Assembly (NCBI GenBank): GCA_951812925.1
Contig: OX638369.1
Location: 620,001 to 684,000, forward strand
Direction of reading: 5' to 3'
Length of the DNA stretch: 64,000 nt
Source of the DNA: Calliopum simillimum
Lineage: Eukaryota; Arthropoda; Insecta; Diptera; Lauxaniidae
The position numbers and the translations under genes were made by a program. The notes under the pieces were generated by a model, which saw only the letters and a program-made list of their open reading frames with translations, did not search any database and was not told the DNA's origin. Positions 1-9,290 of this stretch are shown one piece after another (positions within the stretch are counted from its first letter, which is position 1; the number at the start of each line of letters is the position of its first letter).

Positions 1-1
1 T

Positions 2-310
2 ATAAGAGGTTGGCCACCAGCAAAATTACATGATGCACAAAAGCCAACAACACAGTTGTGCAATTTGGGTTTATCATTAGAGAATGAACTTATTTTAATT
101 GATTTAACTGAAGAAGGCTGTATGGATGTAGAAAATGATGAAATAACACGTCGCCTGGATAAAAATTTTTACATTGACAATCAAACCAAAATATCAGTAA
201 AGCAAAAAGACGCTGAAAACATTACATCAATACCAAATCCATTATCGCTAAATAACAACACTGAACCGATTTTACCAAGAAGATCACTACGATTAAACAA
301 AGAGCATTAA
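2..310 (+). CDS. C-terminal end of an LTR-retrotransposon polyprotein (partial)
   Basis: An open frame enters at the left edge and ends at the TAA at 308-310, giving about 102 residues of acidic, low-complexity tail. It finishes with a PRRSLRL-type basic motif, a common ending of Gypsy/BEL-type polyproteins. The 35-bp spacer, purine-rich tract and TGTAACG start that follow are the expected order for the 3' end of an LTR element (pol or third ORF, then PPT, then 3' LTR). No integrase or reverse transcriptase motif lies inside the window, so the superfamily cannot be fixed from this piece. The rest of the element lies to the left. Confidence 0.55.
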   Translation: MRGWPPAKLHDAQKPTTQLCNLGLSLENELILIDLTEEGCMDVENDEITRRLDKNFYIDNQTKISVKQKDAENITSIPNPLSLNNNTEPILPRRSLRLNKEH

Positions 311-344
311 CAAGTTCCTGCCATCATCATCGGGACGATTTCTG

Positions 345-360
345 AGGCAGAGGGGGAGAT
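345..360 (+). other. polypurine tract of the LTR retrotransposon
   Basis: The tract GGCAGAGGGGGAGAT directly precedes TGTAACG. A purine run immediately 5' of TGT is the standard plus-strand primer site next to a 3' LTR. Confidence 0.6.
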
Positions 361-1377
361 TGTAACGAATTTTGTAGTTATTATTATTAAATTCAATTAG
401 ATTTCATTGTTGCAACTATTTCTAAATTATTAATTTGATTTTGGATATAATTATCAAGCCTTTACTGTAATGTTCGAATTTACTTTTTATGTTTCTATGG
501 AAATCTCTTTAGAATAATTTTTTATTGTGTTTCCATAACAATTTCATTCGAAGAGAATTTTGTTATTTTGAAAAATTTATAATTTAAGCCCAAACTCCAA
601 TAGCGCGTCGGCAGTAGCAGTGGCTGTTTTCGAAGCTGTATTTTACTGCCAGTATTTGCTCTCACTGCCGATATATCCACAATAGCGCGTCGGCAGTGGC
701 ACTGGCAGTGTTCGAATAAAAACAATTTTCGCGAACAAACTCATTGTTTTATCTTTTAATTTTATCGCACAACTCACAATATAAATTTTAAAACGTCACA
801 AACTTAAAAATTTAAACAAATGACATGTTTTTTTCTCAAAATTTTGAAGTTCGAAAAATTCGAAAATATTCATATGAGAGGCAGTGGCAGTGAATTTAGA
901 AATAGAGAAAAATTGCACAGCGCTGTGTACTGCCGCTGCTGTATTGTAGTTACTTTCATATAAAGTAGTGCGTTCTAAAATGACAAATGTTTTCGAACAC
1001 TGCCACTGCCACTGCCGACGCGCTATTGGAGTTTGGGCTTTAATTTTTATCTGAATTTGAATTCATTCAATTTTTAGTCGTTGAACGGAACAGAGCTTAT
1101 CAAATAAAATATTTTCAAAAATAAAAAAAAAATAAAAAATAAAAAATAAAATTTTCTTTCATTAAAACAAAAAAAAGGAAAAACAACCAAGCAGACAAAA
1201 AAAAATAAAAAATAATTCACTAAACACTTGAAGACGGGAAACCGACTCAAGTGGAAGGAATTATATAATAAAAATAAAAAAATAAAATAAAAAGCCTAGA
1301 ACACAAACAACGACGCATGTCGGGTTTGGATCAGGTTATTTTATAATTAACAATATCCTTAATCCTACAAGCTTACA
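361..1377 (+). repeat. 3' LTR of the retrotransposon
   Basis: It begins TGTAACG right after the polypurine tract. I place the end at CTTACA (1377) because TGTAA/TTACA are inverted and unrelated coding-like sequence (the Fanzor relic) begins at 1389. The right edge is inferred; the partner LTR is outside the window. The LTR carries an A-rich, AATAAA-containing stretch (1090-1290). About 460 bp of its length is a nested MITE. Confidence 0.45.
583..1043. mobile_element. MITE with about 30-50 bp TIRs nested in the LTR
   Basis: The left end reads AAGCCCAAACTCCAATAGCG and continues with CGTCGGCAGT; the right end near 1042 is its reverse complement, ending GGAGTTTGGGCTTT. A third copy of the inner TIR (AATAGCGCGTCGGCAGTGGC) lies at about 682-720, so the left end is partly duplicated. 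The short flanks are AATT-like, but I cannot fix the target duplication. There is no coding capacity. Confidence 0.75.
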
Positions 1378-1388
1378 ATCACAGGGTT

Positions 1389-2018
1389 GGCTTAGACCCG
1401 GGATTACGCTTAATGTTTGGTGATGTGCGTGGTGGTAAACCCATAAAGCTGGAAAATTCTACAAGCCAGCATTTAACCGGATTCCATTCCAGCAGAAAGT
1501 TACTACAAAAAGTGCAATCCGAGTCACAGCTGTAGACAAATTCAAAAGATTTCATCGAATTCATCAAATATTAATGTGAAATTTTTGCAGAAAAATAAAA
1601 AATTTACACAACGCAAAATAACCAGACTCAAATTAAAAAAATTCATTGGTGTGGAAAAGATATCACACAAAATAGCCAAGCAACTTGTTCCTGATAAAAA
1701 ACCAAAAACTCTTATATGCATTGGATCAAGAGATATAGCTGAAAGTTCATCAATGAAGGGTAACATAAGAACACCGAATAAAAAACTTATTGCTGCTCTC
1801 AAGGAACGATTAGCTGATATTTTCTTCAGCAATGAATTTCGCACCACCTTGCTTTGTGGCAATAGTCATTTCAACAAGATCCCCAAACAGGTACATACCA
1901 GTTTTGTCCAAATTGCCGTACTTGCTGGAATCGCGATGTAAATGCAGGCGTCAATATCTTAAACCTGGGACAATGCATCGACGTAAATGAAGAAAAACAC
2001 GTTAACTTTAGAAGATGA
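1389..2018 (+). pseudogene. Fanzor/TnpB-like RNA-guided nuclease relic (C-terminal RuvC half)
   Basis: Three frame segments join into one protein-like stretch. From 1389 the frame starts GLDPGLRLMFG, matching the DPG-type RuvC-I signature of Fanzor/TnpB, and runs to a TAG at 1533. Frame +1 (open 1576-1941) carries a basic helix-rich segment, then KGNIRTPNKKL and EFRTTLLCG. Frame 3 resumes at about 1905 with CPNC, then WNRDVNAGVNIL, the zinc ribbon followed by the RuvC-III RD.NA..NI signature, and stops at 2016-2018. The order RuvC-I, central helices, Zn ribbon, RuvC-III is that of Fanzor1 C-termini. At least one stop, two frame changes and a Cys lost from the first zinc pair (LCGNS) make it inactive. 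The N-terminal half is missing; the LTR abuts it. The family call is motif-based. Confidence 0.6.
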
Positions 2019-2036
2019 AATTTTTTTGTACTTCTA

Positions 2037-2155
2037 AGAGCCAATTTCACAATGTTCAGTTAAGATTTAACTGGAACTTTAACTGGCACTTTGATATAAA
2101 ATTACATACAAAATTTTTATTTATCAGAAAGTTAAACATTGTGAAAACGGCCCTA
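2037..2155. mobile_element. Short hairpin MITE
   Basis: The ends GAGCCAATTTCACAATGTTC and (reverse complement of the right side) GGGCCGTTTTCACAATGTTT form imperfect inverted repeats around a 60-bp AT-rich loop. Non-coding. Target duplication not resolved. Confidence 0.6.
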
Positions 2156-2270
2156 AGTAGCATTATTCTTATGAAACTATGTTTACTGGACCTTATTTTT
2201 TTAATAAAGAAAAATAGTTTACTCTGAAAAGATTCACCTAACAGGGTAAGTTTAAATAACAGAAAACGGG

Positions 2271-2455
2271 AACTCTTTATGATTTGTTTGCTTGAAGTTT
2301 CCGCACAGGCTACGAAATGCTTTTATGATTTGTTGGTTTGCTCTTTATAATTTGTGTGCTTGTAGTTTTCGCACAGGCTACGAAATGCTTTTATGATTTG
2401 TTGATTTGCTCTTTGTAATTTGTTTGTTTGTAGTTTCCGCACAGGCTACGCAATG
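2271..2455 (+). repeat. 68-bp direct repeat triplicating a splice-acceptor region
   Basis: The string GCACAGGCTACG recurs at 2303, 2371 and 2439, exactly 68 bp apart, each preceded by a T-rich TTGTAGTTTTC-like run. Only the third copy continues in frame into the ZP exon. Copies 1 and 2 read AAATGC instead of CAATGC and reach a TAA within 14 codons. The repeat therefore multiplies a functional-looking intron 3' end. Confidence 0.8.
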
Positions 2456-3565
2456 CTTACCACATGCTTCTGAAATTGAGATTGAAACTGGACCTCATTT
2501 TGGCGGCAAAATAGTTGTAGATGATAGCAACTGCGTTATCAAAGGCAATCCTAATGATCCTGTAGAAAAATATACAATGCGAATAGATCATAAACTTTGT
2601 GGCAGTCTTGTGAAACCAGAAACGAATACTGTAGAAACATTTATTACAGTTCAAGAAAATCTGGGTATTTTTACACACAGCACAAGAAGGTGCAGCAATT
2701 CAGCAATTAAGGACCATCATATTCTCAAATATTATTCTTTCATTCATAGGTTTGTTGTCGTTTGTACTTTTCAGACGGGCATGCAAACGGTGCGCGCAAG
2801 TTTCACAGTGCCAGGCAAAGAAGGTGTGGCCGCTGCTTTAGAAATCGATCCTTTTGAGCCCGATGAACGTATGGGCAGAGATTATAGACAAATGCGCTTT
2901 GTTAACAAGAGCGCATTAATTATGAAAGAGCAGTCAGTTTCAGTGCAAACTACTTCAGAAGAAAGCATAGCTGCTATTGTGGAAGAAATACAAAATCCCG
3001 CTGTTGCCATTGTTGAAGGCAATAACCATGCTAAGGATGCTGTAATCATATTAGAGGATACCATACCTGAAGTAAATAAGCTGCATATAAAACGCGACAA
3101 TAAATATGAAGCGGAAGATGATGGGCGAATGGAGACAATGAAATTGGTTGCACACGCTCGTCTTGCAAAATTATTTGCAGATCAGAATGAACCAAAGGAA
3201 GTTTTCAATGACGAAACATATAATCTGAAATTGAAAGATAAAAGCATTGGTAAGTAGAAATGGTTAAGATAGGTTTTAAGGACGATTTCTCAAGTTTCGG
3301 ACGTTTTATTAAATTTCGGTATTTGTCTTTTAACAGCGATATCCACATAATAATAAATAACATATATTAATACCAATTTCGTTTCTTTTACACAGTTCAA
3401 AAATCAATCCTGCAACTCTCTGCCACAAATGTTGGCAGTGTGATACTCACCATCTCGCTGTGTGTGATAATGATTGGAGTTCTTGTCTACGTTGTGTTAA
3501 GAGAAACACGTCGTCAAGCATTCAACAGGGTGGGAAAATTTACAGCAAAAGAGACAATACCATAG
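2445..3565 (+). CDS. ZP-N-domain membrane protein, 3' exons (partial gene)
   Basis: I read exons 2445-2689, 2750-3249 and 3396-3529. Intron 1 (2690-2749, GTGCAG..CATAG) is exactly 60 bp and stop-free; removing it joins HSTRR to FVVVC. Intron 2 is 3250-3395 (GTAAGT..CACAG, phase 1). The protein has a ZP-N-like module with four cysteines (CLPH, SNCVIKGN, HKLCGS, VVCTF), a long acidic juxtamembrane region, then a transmembrane span (GSVILTISLCVIMIGVLVYV) followed by RETRRQ. No ZP-C cysteines are seen. ZP proteins of flies are type I apical matrix or cuticle-attachment proteins. Signal peptide and 5' exons are not in the window. After AACAGG at 3529 it either splices on to 8131 or, unspliced, stops at TAG 3563-3565. 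The exact orthologue is not identified. Confidence 0.75.
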
Positions 3566-4574
3566 TAAATGGACAAAAAGTAGGGAAACTGATGCTATTG
3601 TGGCATACCTAATGTTAAGGTGGAATTTGATAGAAAACCGTTAAATCAATTTCAGCCAAATTTTTTTATGCTGATCATTGAAGTATTGGCTACAGAATAT
3701 ATTTCAACAAAATGTGTGCAATTTCATTAAAAAAAGTTATTGAGCAAAATCTGAAAAAAATTAAAAAAGCTGTTTTCAAAAAGTTGGCAGGTAATGTGGT
3801 ATATATGATGGCGCAATGTGGTATATATACCAATCAGTACTTGTAAAGTGGGATGTTAATGTGGTACATATAAGAAGGGTAATGTGGTTTACCTAACCAT
3901 ACAACCAAATATAAAGTTTGAAAGGTATGAAACAAGTTCATAATAACATTTACATTGGTTCTTAAACTCATAGTTTTTATAAAAAAATAAACAGCCATCA
4001 AATAATGTTAAGAATATAAAGAAATTTTTATATACCACATTAGCGAAGCCCGACTGTACCACTCTGGCTAATTTTTAGAAATTTCAAAATTGTAAAAATT
4101 AAATTGGAAACTTTGTTAATTTACACAGTTAAACCTACTTCGCAATATTTTTCACTTACCTTAATTGAATATAAATTGAACTTTACCAAAAAGCAACTTT
4201 TTCTTTACAAAATTTTTTTGCAAAAAATGCGCAAAATTACATCGACCACACGCGATTTACGTTTCGTTCAACTGACATCGGAAAAATTTTGTTTGGTCCA
4301 TGACAGCAACACATCCCTGGTTTTTCATGTTTTCTGACAGGATAAAAGCAGTGACGTTCGCAGGTCACGGTGGTTTTTAAAAAATTTTAACTTTTTGAAA
4401 TACCACCCGCGATTTTTTTCAGGAATAATGTTGGGGGACCCTTCTAGTATCTAAATCCGCAAACCGCGAAATCGAATGTCCAGCAGTTTTTTTTTCGACC
4501 TTTTATATTTTTAACGATTTTTGAGTATGTCTCGGTGTGTATGTACATATTATGTACACATATATGTATTAGAG

Positions 4575-6015
4575 AGGATCAATTTGTTCCAAGCCAAATT
4601 TTTCCACTTACTTTCATTCAGTTTCGGATTCTCCGATAAAATCTTAGTTAAAAACTCCTTGGGACCATATATCTGCGGTGAATTTCGACTCAGCCAAAAA
4701 TCGTTTGAAGTTTTGGGTTTCTTTCGCTGTTGCGAGATTGTCTTTGATAATTTATAACTTCCGAACAACTTGTTGCATTGCTATGATTTTAGCACCGTTA
4801 GAAAGGTGTTGTTGCGTAGTATCAACGCTTTGGCTAATTTATTGGAAAAAAATATCTGGTTCAAAACCTATAACGTTTTGAATGAAAATATATAAAAACT
4901 TTATACAAAATGTACCAAAAATTTTATCTTTTTTTAAAAAAAAAAATATACTTTTAAATTTTTTTATAGTGTATGAAAAGAACTATCAAGAGAGGGTCTA
5001 TTCATCCAGATACGGCTAGGCATTTCAAAGTTATGACCTTTTGAATAAAAACAAATACAAACTTCATACAAAGTATATTAGAAAGTTAATCTTCCAAAAA
5101 CAAAAAAACCGTTATTTTTGAATTTTTTCTGTTCTATAAGATACGGCAAGAATGCCAAAATTATGACATTTTGAATCAAAGCATGTATTTTCTCTATAAT
5201 ACTTGATTTTTCGAACTTTGAGCCATTATAGCACCGCTTAGTGACCCAACTTCAAAAAATCCTTTGGCGGTTTTTTTCTACTAATTAATGGTAATCGAAA
5301 TTACTACACAAGAACTCATAAAAAAAAAAAAAATTTTTTTTTTGTTCAACTTTGTTTTAAATATTTTTTCACTCAACAGTTTTCATCTGCTCTCATTCAA
5401 AATGTCATAACTTTGGAATTGCTAGCCGTATCTTAAAGAACAGGACTGCGTTGGAAAGGCGTTTTGATGAGCTATTGAAAAAAGTTAAAAAATAACTGTT
5501 TTTTTTCTCTAGGAAGATTAAAGTTCTAATATACTTTGTATGAAGTTTGTATTTGTTTTTATTCAAAAGGTCATATCTTTGAAATGCCTAGCCGTATCTG
5601 GATGAATAGACCCTCTCTAGATAGTTCTTTTTATACACTATAAAAAAATTTAAAAGTATATTTTTTTTTTAAAAGAAGATAAAATTTTTGGTACATTTTG
5701 TATAAAGTTTTTATATATTTTCATTCAAAAGGTCATAACTTTTGAACCAGATATTTTTTTTTTAATAAATTAGACAAAGCGTTCCTACTACGCAACAACA
5801 CCTTTCTAACGGTGCTAAAATCATAGCAATACAACAAGTTGTTCGGAAGTTATAAATTATCAAAGACAATCTCGCAACAGCGAAAGAAACCCAAAACTTC
5901 AAACGATTTTTGGCTGAGTCGATATTCACCGCAGATATATGGTTCCAAGGAGTTTTTAACTTAGATTTTATCGGAGAATCCGAAACTGAATGAAAGTAAG
6001 TGGAAAACAAATTTG
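4575..6015. repeat. 1.44-kb palindrome
   Basis: The left arm (GAGAGGATCAAATTT-like start, then GTTTCGGATTCTCCGATAAA and GTTGTTGCGTAGTA) is repeated in reverse at 5400-6020. Stems continue through ATACGGCTAGGCATTTCAAA (about 5015) and its complement near 5590. The loop is around 5280-5350. Antisense-identical short open frames in both arms are a by-product of the palindrome. No coding function seen. Confidence 0.85.
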
Positions 6016-6019
6016 ATCC

Positions 6020-6136
6020 TCTCTAATATGTATACATATTATGTACACATATATATGTATATACGTACATATATATACTTGTATATATATATATGTGTAA
6101 TATATATATATGGATATATATATACATACATACATA
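6020..6136. repeat. (TA)n/TATATG microsatellite between palindromes
   Basis: About 115 bp of TATATA/TACATA runs. The neighbouring palindromes and the 7465 MITE all begin or end in such TA runs, which suggests they are preferred insertion sites. Confidence 0.8.
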
Positions 6137-7445
6137 TGAAAGGTATCGTTTCCGCACCATTTATTTTTTCAAAAAATCGGTTTTTTCGTATTTAAGAAAA
6201 ACACAAACAAAAACCGGAAACGAAAGTAGTCACTTGAGGTGTGATTTTTGATGCTTAATCCGATTGCGGTATTAGAATTGCTCTATTACGTCTGGACTTT
6301 GAGATATCTTTACATATATGTTTAAAGGACACCATTTTTTTTCCTATTTTTGAAGTTATATAACAAGATAAGGTAATATTATGCCGTAAAATCTGGTATG
6401 ACAGTTAAAAGCCCTAGTTTTTTTCTTGTATACTCAATCAAACCGTTAACGATATCTTTTTTTTTGTCGGAGATATCTTTGCCTAAAAAGTTAAAAAAGT
6501 GCAAAAACACGATTTTTGGCTATATTGGATGTTATATGCAGGACACACAAAATTTTTTTGGGAATTTCTATTACCAGAAACATTTGGTACTTTCTTTTGG
6601 CTTTAAATTGAGCTATCAAATGTTTATCTGCAATATTTCTCTGCAAAGTTATGTTAACTTTAAAATCACACCATGAAACTTAAAGCGAAAAATCTCGGTT
6701 TTCGGCTATATTTGAGGTTGTACGGACGAAATTCGTCTGCTCTTTTTTACTAACCGAAACATTTAAAACCATTCTTTATCTTCAAAATAAGCTATCAAGA
6801 GGTCTCTTGTGATTGTTTTCCACAAAGTTATGACCATTTAAAAATTACATTATGGAGTGCAAACTCACAGTGTACGAGTATAACTTATATTGCTGCAACA
6901 TGTCGTCTTAAAATAGTCATAACTTTTTAGAAAACAATTACAAGAGACTACTTGTTAGCTCATTTTGAAGATAAAGAATGGTTTTAAATGTTTCGGTTAG
7001 TAAAAAAGAGCAGACGAATTTCGTCCGTACTGTATACAACCTCAAATATCGCCGAAAACCGAGATTTTTCGCTTTAAGTTTCAGGGTGTGATTTTTAAGT
7101 TAACATAACTTTGCGGAGAAATATTGCAGATAAACATTTGATAGCTCAATTTAAAGCCAAAAAAAGTACCAAATGTTTCTGCTAATAGATATTCCCAAAA
7201 CAATTTTGTGTGTCCTGCATATAATATCCAATATAGCCAAAAATCGTGTTCTTGCACTTTTTTAACTTTTTAGGCAAAGATATCTCCAGTCCAGACGTAA
7301 TAAAGCAATTCTAATACTGGAATCGGATTAAGCATCAAAAATCACATCTTTCGTTTCCGGTTTTTGTTTGTGTTTTTCTTAAATTCGAAAAAACCGATTT
7401 TTTTAAAAAATAAATGGTGCGGAAACGATACCTTTTATATGTATA
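6137..7445. repeat. 1.3-kb palindrome
   Basis: The left end GAAAGGTATCGTTTCCGCAC pairs with GTGCGGAAACGATACCTTTT at about 7417-7436. Stems continue through TTTTTGTTTGTGTTTTTCTT/AAGAAAAACACAAACAAAAA to a centre near 6880-6900. The arms repeat the same 'AGATATCTTTGCCTAAAAAG' block in inverted order. Non-coding. Confidence 0.85.
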
Positions 7446-7464
7446 TATTACACATATATATATA

Positions 7465-7811
7465 CCCAACAGAAAATTTCGATGCGCATCCCCAAGATGC
7501 AATAGCGATGCGCGTCCTTCTCGCATCTAAAGAGCTGATTTGTATGCGCATATTTTCTGCGCTATAGGTAGCGAGAGCGAAGCGCATCCAAAGAGCATTT
7601 CTGAATGCGAGAGCGATGCGCATCCAAAGAGCATTTCTGGTAGCGAGAGCGATGCGCATCCAAAGAGCATTTGTGGTAGCGAGAGCGAAGCGCTTCGTTC
7701 CAATGACATGCCAATGTTAATTTCAGCGCTTTTGGCAACGAGAGAGATGCGCTTCACTGCTGCTTTAGAGCGCTTCAGAAGCGCTATTGATGCGCTCCAT
7801 TCCCCATTGGG
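7465..7811. mobile_element. MITE with CCCAACAGAAAA terminus and internal minisatellite
   Basis: The ends CCCAACAGAAAATTTCGATG and ATTCCCCATTGGG are short imperfect inverted repeats flanked by TA (7463-7464 and 7812-7813). Its left terminus matches the element at 60462-61414 (CCCAGCAGAAAAT). It has no coding role; the 135-residue open frame at 7540-7947 runs through the minisatellite and out of the element. Confidence 0.65.
7571..7714 (+). repeat. 36-bp minisatellite, four units
   Basis: GCGAGAGCG starts at 7571, 7607, 7643 and 7679 (period 36). The unit contains GCGCATCCAAAGAGCATTT and alternates GAAGCGC with GATGCGC. The GCGC-rich composition contrasts with the AT-rich surroundings. Confidence 0.85.
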
Positions 7812-8130
7812 TATATGTACGTATATACATATATATGTGTACATAATATGTATATACACACCGAGACATACTCAAAAATCGTTAAAAAAACTAAAAGGTC
7901 GAAAAAAAAAACGGCTGGACGTTCGATTTCGCGGTTTGCGGATTTAGATACTAGAAGGGTCCCCCAACATTATCCCTGAAAAAAATCGTGGGTGGTATTT
8001 CAAAAAGTTAAATTTTTTAAAAACCACCGTGAGGTTCTTTCCCAAATCAGAGATAAACGATTATACCACATTGAAAAACTATTCCCAATAGCATCAGTTC
8101 CCCTACTTAATTAGTGTATTTATTGTTTAG

Positions 8131-8178
8131 AAATGCGCTGGAGCTACAACAAAATATTTTTTCTTTTTGACTGATTAA
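8131..8178 (+). CDS. Possible last exon of the ZP-domain gene
   Basis: The sequence left of the TA-flanked element (3530-3582, starting GTGGGAAAA) joins the sequence right of it (8106-8130, ending TATTGTTTAG) to make a plausible 78-bp intron. The following exon stops within 16 codons in the phase-0 reading. The alternative +1 reading, NALELQQN then stop, looks more protein-like but needs a non-GT donor. The exon is inferred from splice signals and context only. Confidence 0.35.
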   Translation, partial: KCAGATTKYFFFLTD

Positions 8179-8179
8179 A

Positions 8180-8880
8180 TTTTTTTCTGAACTATTTGAT
8201 GGTTTGCAAGTTATGACTAAATGAAATTTCAAATTTAGAGCAGTGCCACGCCCTCTGGTGAGCATTAACAAAGTTTAAACCTAGCTCATTCTTCATTGTA
8301 TGGTAATATCTAACACTATTTCAAGTGTCATTAAAATCGCTGCAGCCATTTTCGAGAAAAAATATTGGCACAGAAATAAGTAAAAAAAAAAAAAAAATTT
8401 GATGTCGTATAAGAAGAGAAGATATAGTGAAGACCTTGTTTTAAGGTATTTCACTGGTAGTGTACTGCTTTTTGCCGGGCCAGAGTTAACAGATTTTTGC
8501 ATGTTCTTATGTACTAGGAATGCCAAATGATGAAAATTTGTTTATTCAGTTTATTAAAAGCAGGCGTTATAATAACTTAAATGACTACTTGGAATCTTGC
8601 AATAAATTTCAATACAAACGAAGTATTATAAAGATTTTCCATAAAAATTTTTCTATTCCTATAGCAACTTTTGAATTTGTTTATTTTTAGGAGACATTTT
8701 ATTTGAATTTGAGCAATTTCAGTCCATCACAAATAAAAACGAGAATGGTTTGAAATAAAAAATTTTACCTCAATTTTTATAAAAAGTGGAATACATCAAC
8801 TTTTAATCCATACGACACAATTCTCCTTTTCGAGGTCATTTAGAGAATCTTTTGAAGCATTTTCGCAATATGTGTAATAC
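8180..8880. other. Unassigned stretch, possible 3' UTR/downstream DNA of the ZP gene
   Basis: AT-rich sequence with no convincing reading frame, inverted repeat or element end. The first few hundred bases could be 3' UTR if the 8131 exon is real. Nothing else is seen. Confidence 0.3.
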
Positions 8881-9290
8881 CCTTATTGTCAAGAATAGAA
8901 TAGCATGGCTTCATAGTATTCCTGGATACAACATGGTTCAATAGCCGTTTTTATGCCTAGGGTATATTCTCTTTGTCGTTCCGTTTGTAAGGCAGAGATG
9001 GAGGCGTGGCAGGCATAGAAAGTTATATATATTCTTGATCAACGTCACCTTCTGAGTCGATATCGTCATGACCGTCTGTGAAAATGAGTCATTCGCAAGG
9101 CACGTATATGGCACCAGTGTCTCAAATGAGATTCATCCGTTTACAGAGATAAAGTTTACTTTTGAAATTAATAATCTACGAAATTGCTTTCTAAAACATT
9201 AGCTCCAAATTCAACTTGTTTTTACTGAAATTACATTGAAAACAGAAGGACAAAGTGAAATATCCTGTATGTAGGGTATAAAAATTAACA
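8880..9290 (+). repeat. Copy of an interspersed repeat with the TTGATCAACGTCACC core
   Basis: The core ATTCTTGATCAACGTCACCT is followed by a TCGATATCGTCATGACCGTC-type segment and then a GTAGGGTATAAAAATT end near 9285. The same modules recur near 12330 (reverse), 38570, 51160 (reverse) and 53770 (reverse). It is a short dispersed non-coding repeat of fly genomes whose class I cannot assign. Confidence 0.55.

Larger units (their letters stand above)
4365..8030. repeat. Outer inverted repeat (two about 205-bp arms)
   Basis: The left arm 4365-4570 (CACGGTGGTTTTTAAAAAAT onward, through TTGGGGGACCCTTCTAGTAT and GTATGTCTCGGTGTGTATGT) is the reverse complement of 7815-8030 with few differences. Both arms end in TATGTACATATATA-type sequence, where later elements have inserted. 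The enclosed 3.2 kb is two further palindromes and one MITE. Confidence 0.8.
3583..8103. mobile_element. 4.5-kb TA-flanked TIR element carrying nested palindromes
   Basis: The left end GGGAAACTGATGCTATTG (3583) and right end CAATAGCATCAGTTCCCC (8103) are inverted repeats with TA on both sides (3581-3582 and 8104-8105), as in the Tc1/mariner/pogo group. The left body (3600-4350) has several ATGTGGTATATA repeats and no transposase. Everything from about 4365 on is other nested elements. It sits inside the last intron of the ZP gene. Confidence 0.7.

Noticed and set aside
2..310. Envelope-like gene of an endogenous retrovirus
   Set aside because: No signal peptide, cleavage site or transmembrane segment is visible in the available piece; only a generic retroelement C-terminus can be supported.
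1542..1862. Minus-strand 106-residue hydrophobic frame
   Set aside because: Antisense to the Fanzor-like segment, which has ordered family motifs; the antisense frame has none.
4521..6010. Mirror-image 70-80 residue open frames in 4550-4881 and 5762-6010
   Set aside because: Identical frames on opposite strands result from the palindrome; no protein motif.
7540..7947. 135-residue open frame with repeated SESEAHPKSIS-like units
   Set aside because: It is the 36-bp minisatellite read in frame (36 is a multiple of 3) and it leaves the MITE into palindrome arm sequence; no start context or homology.
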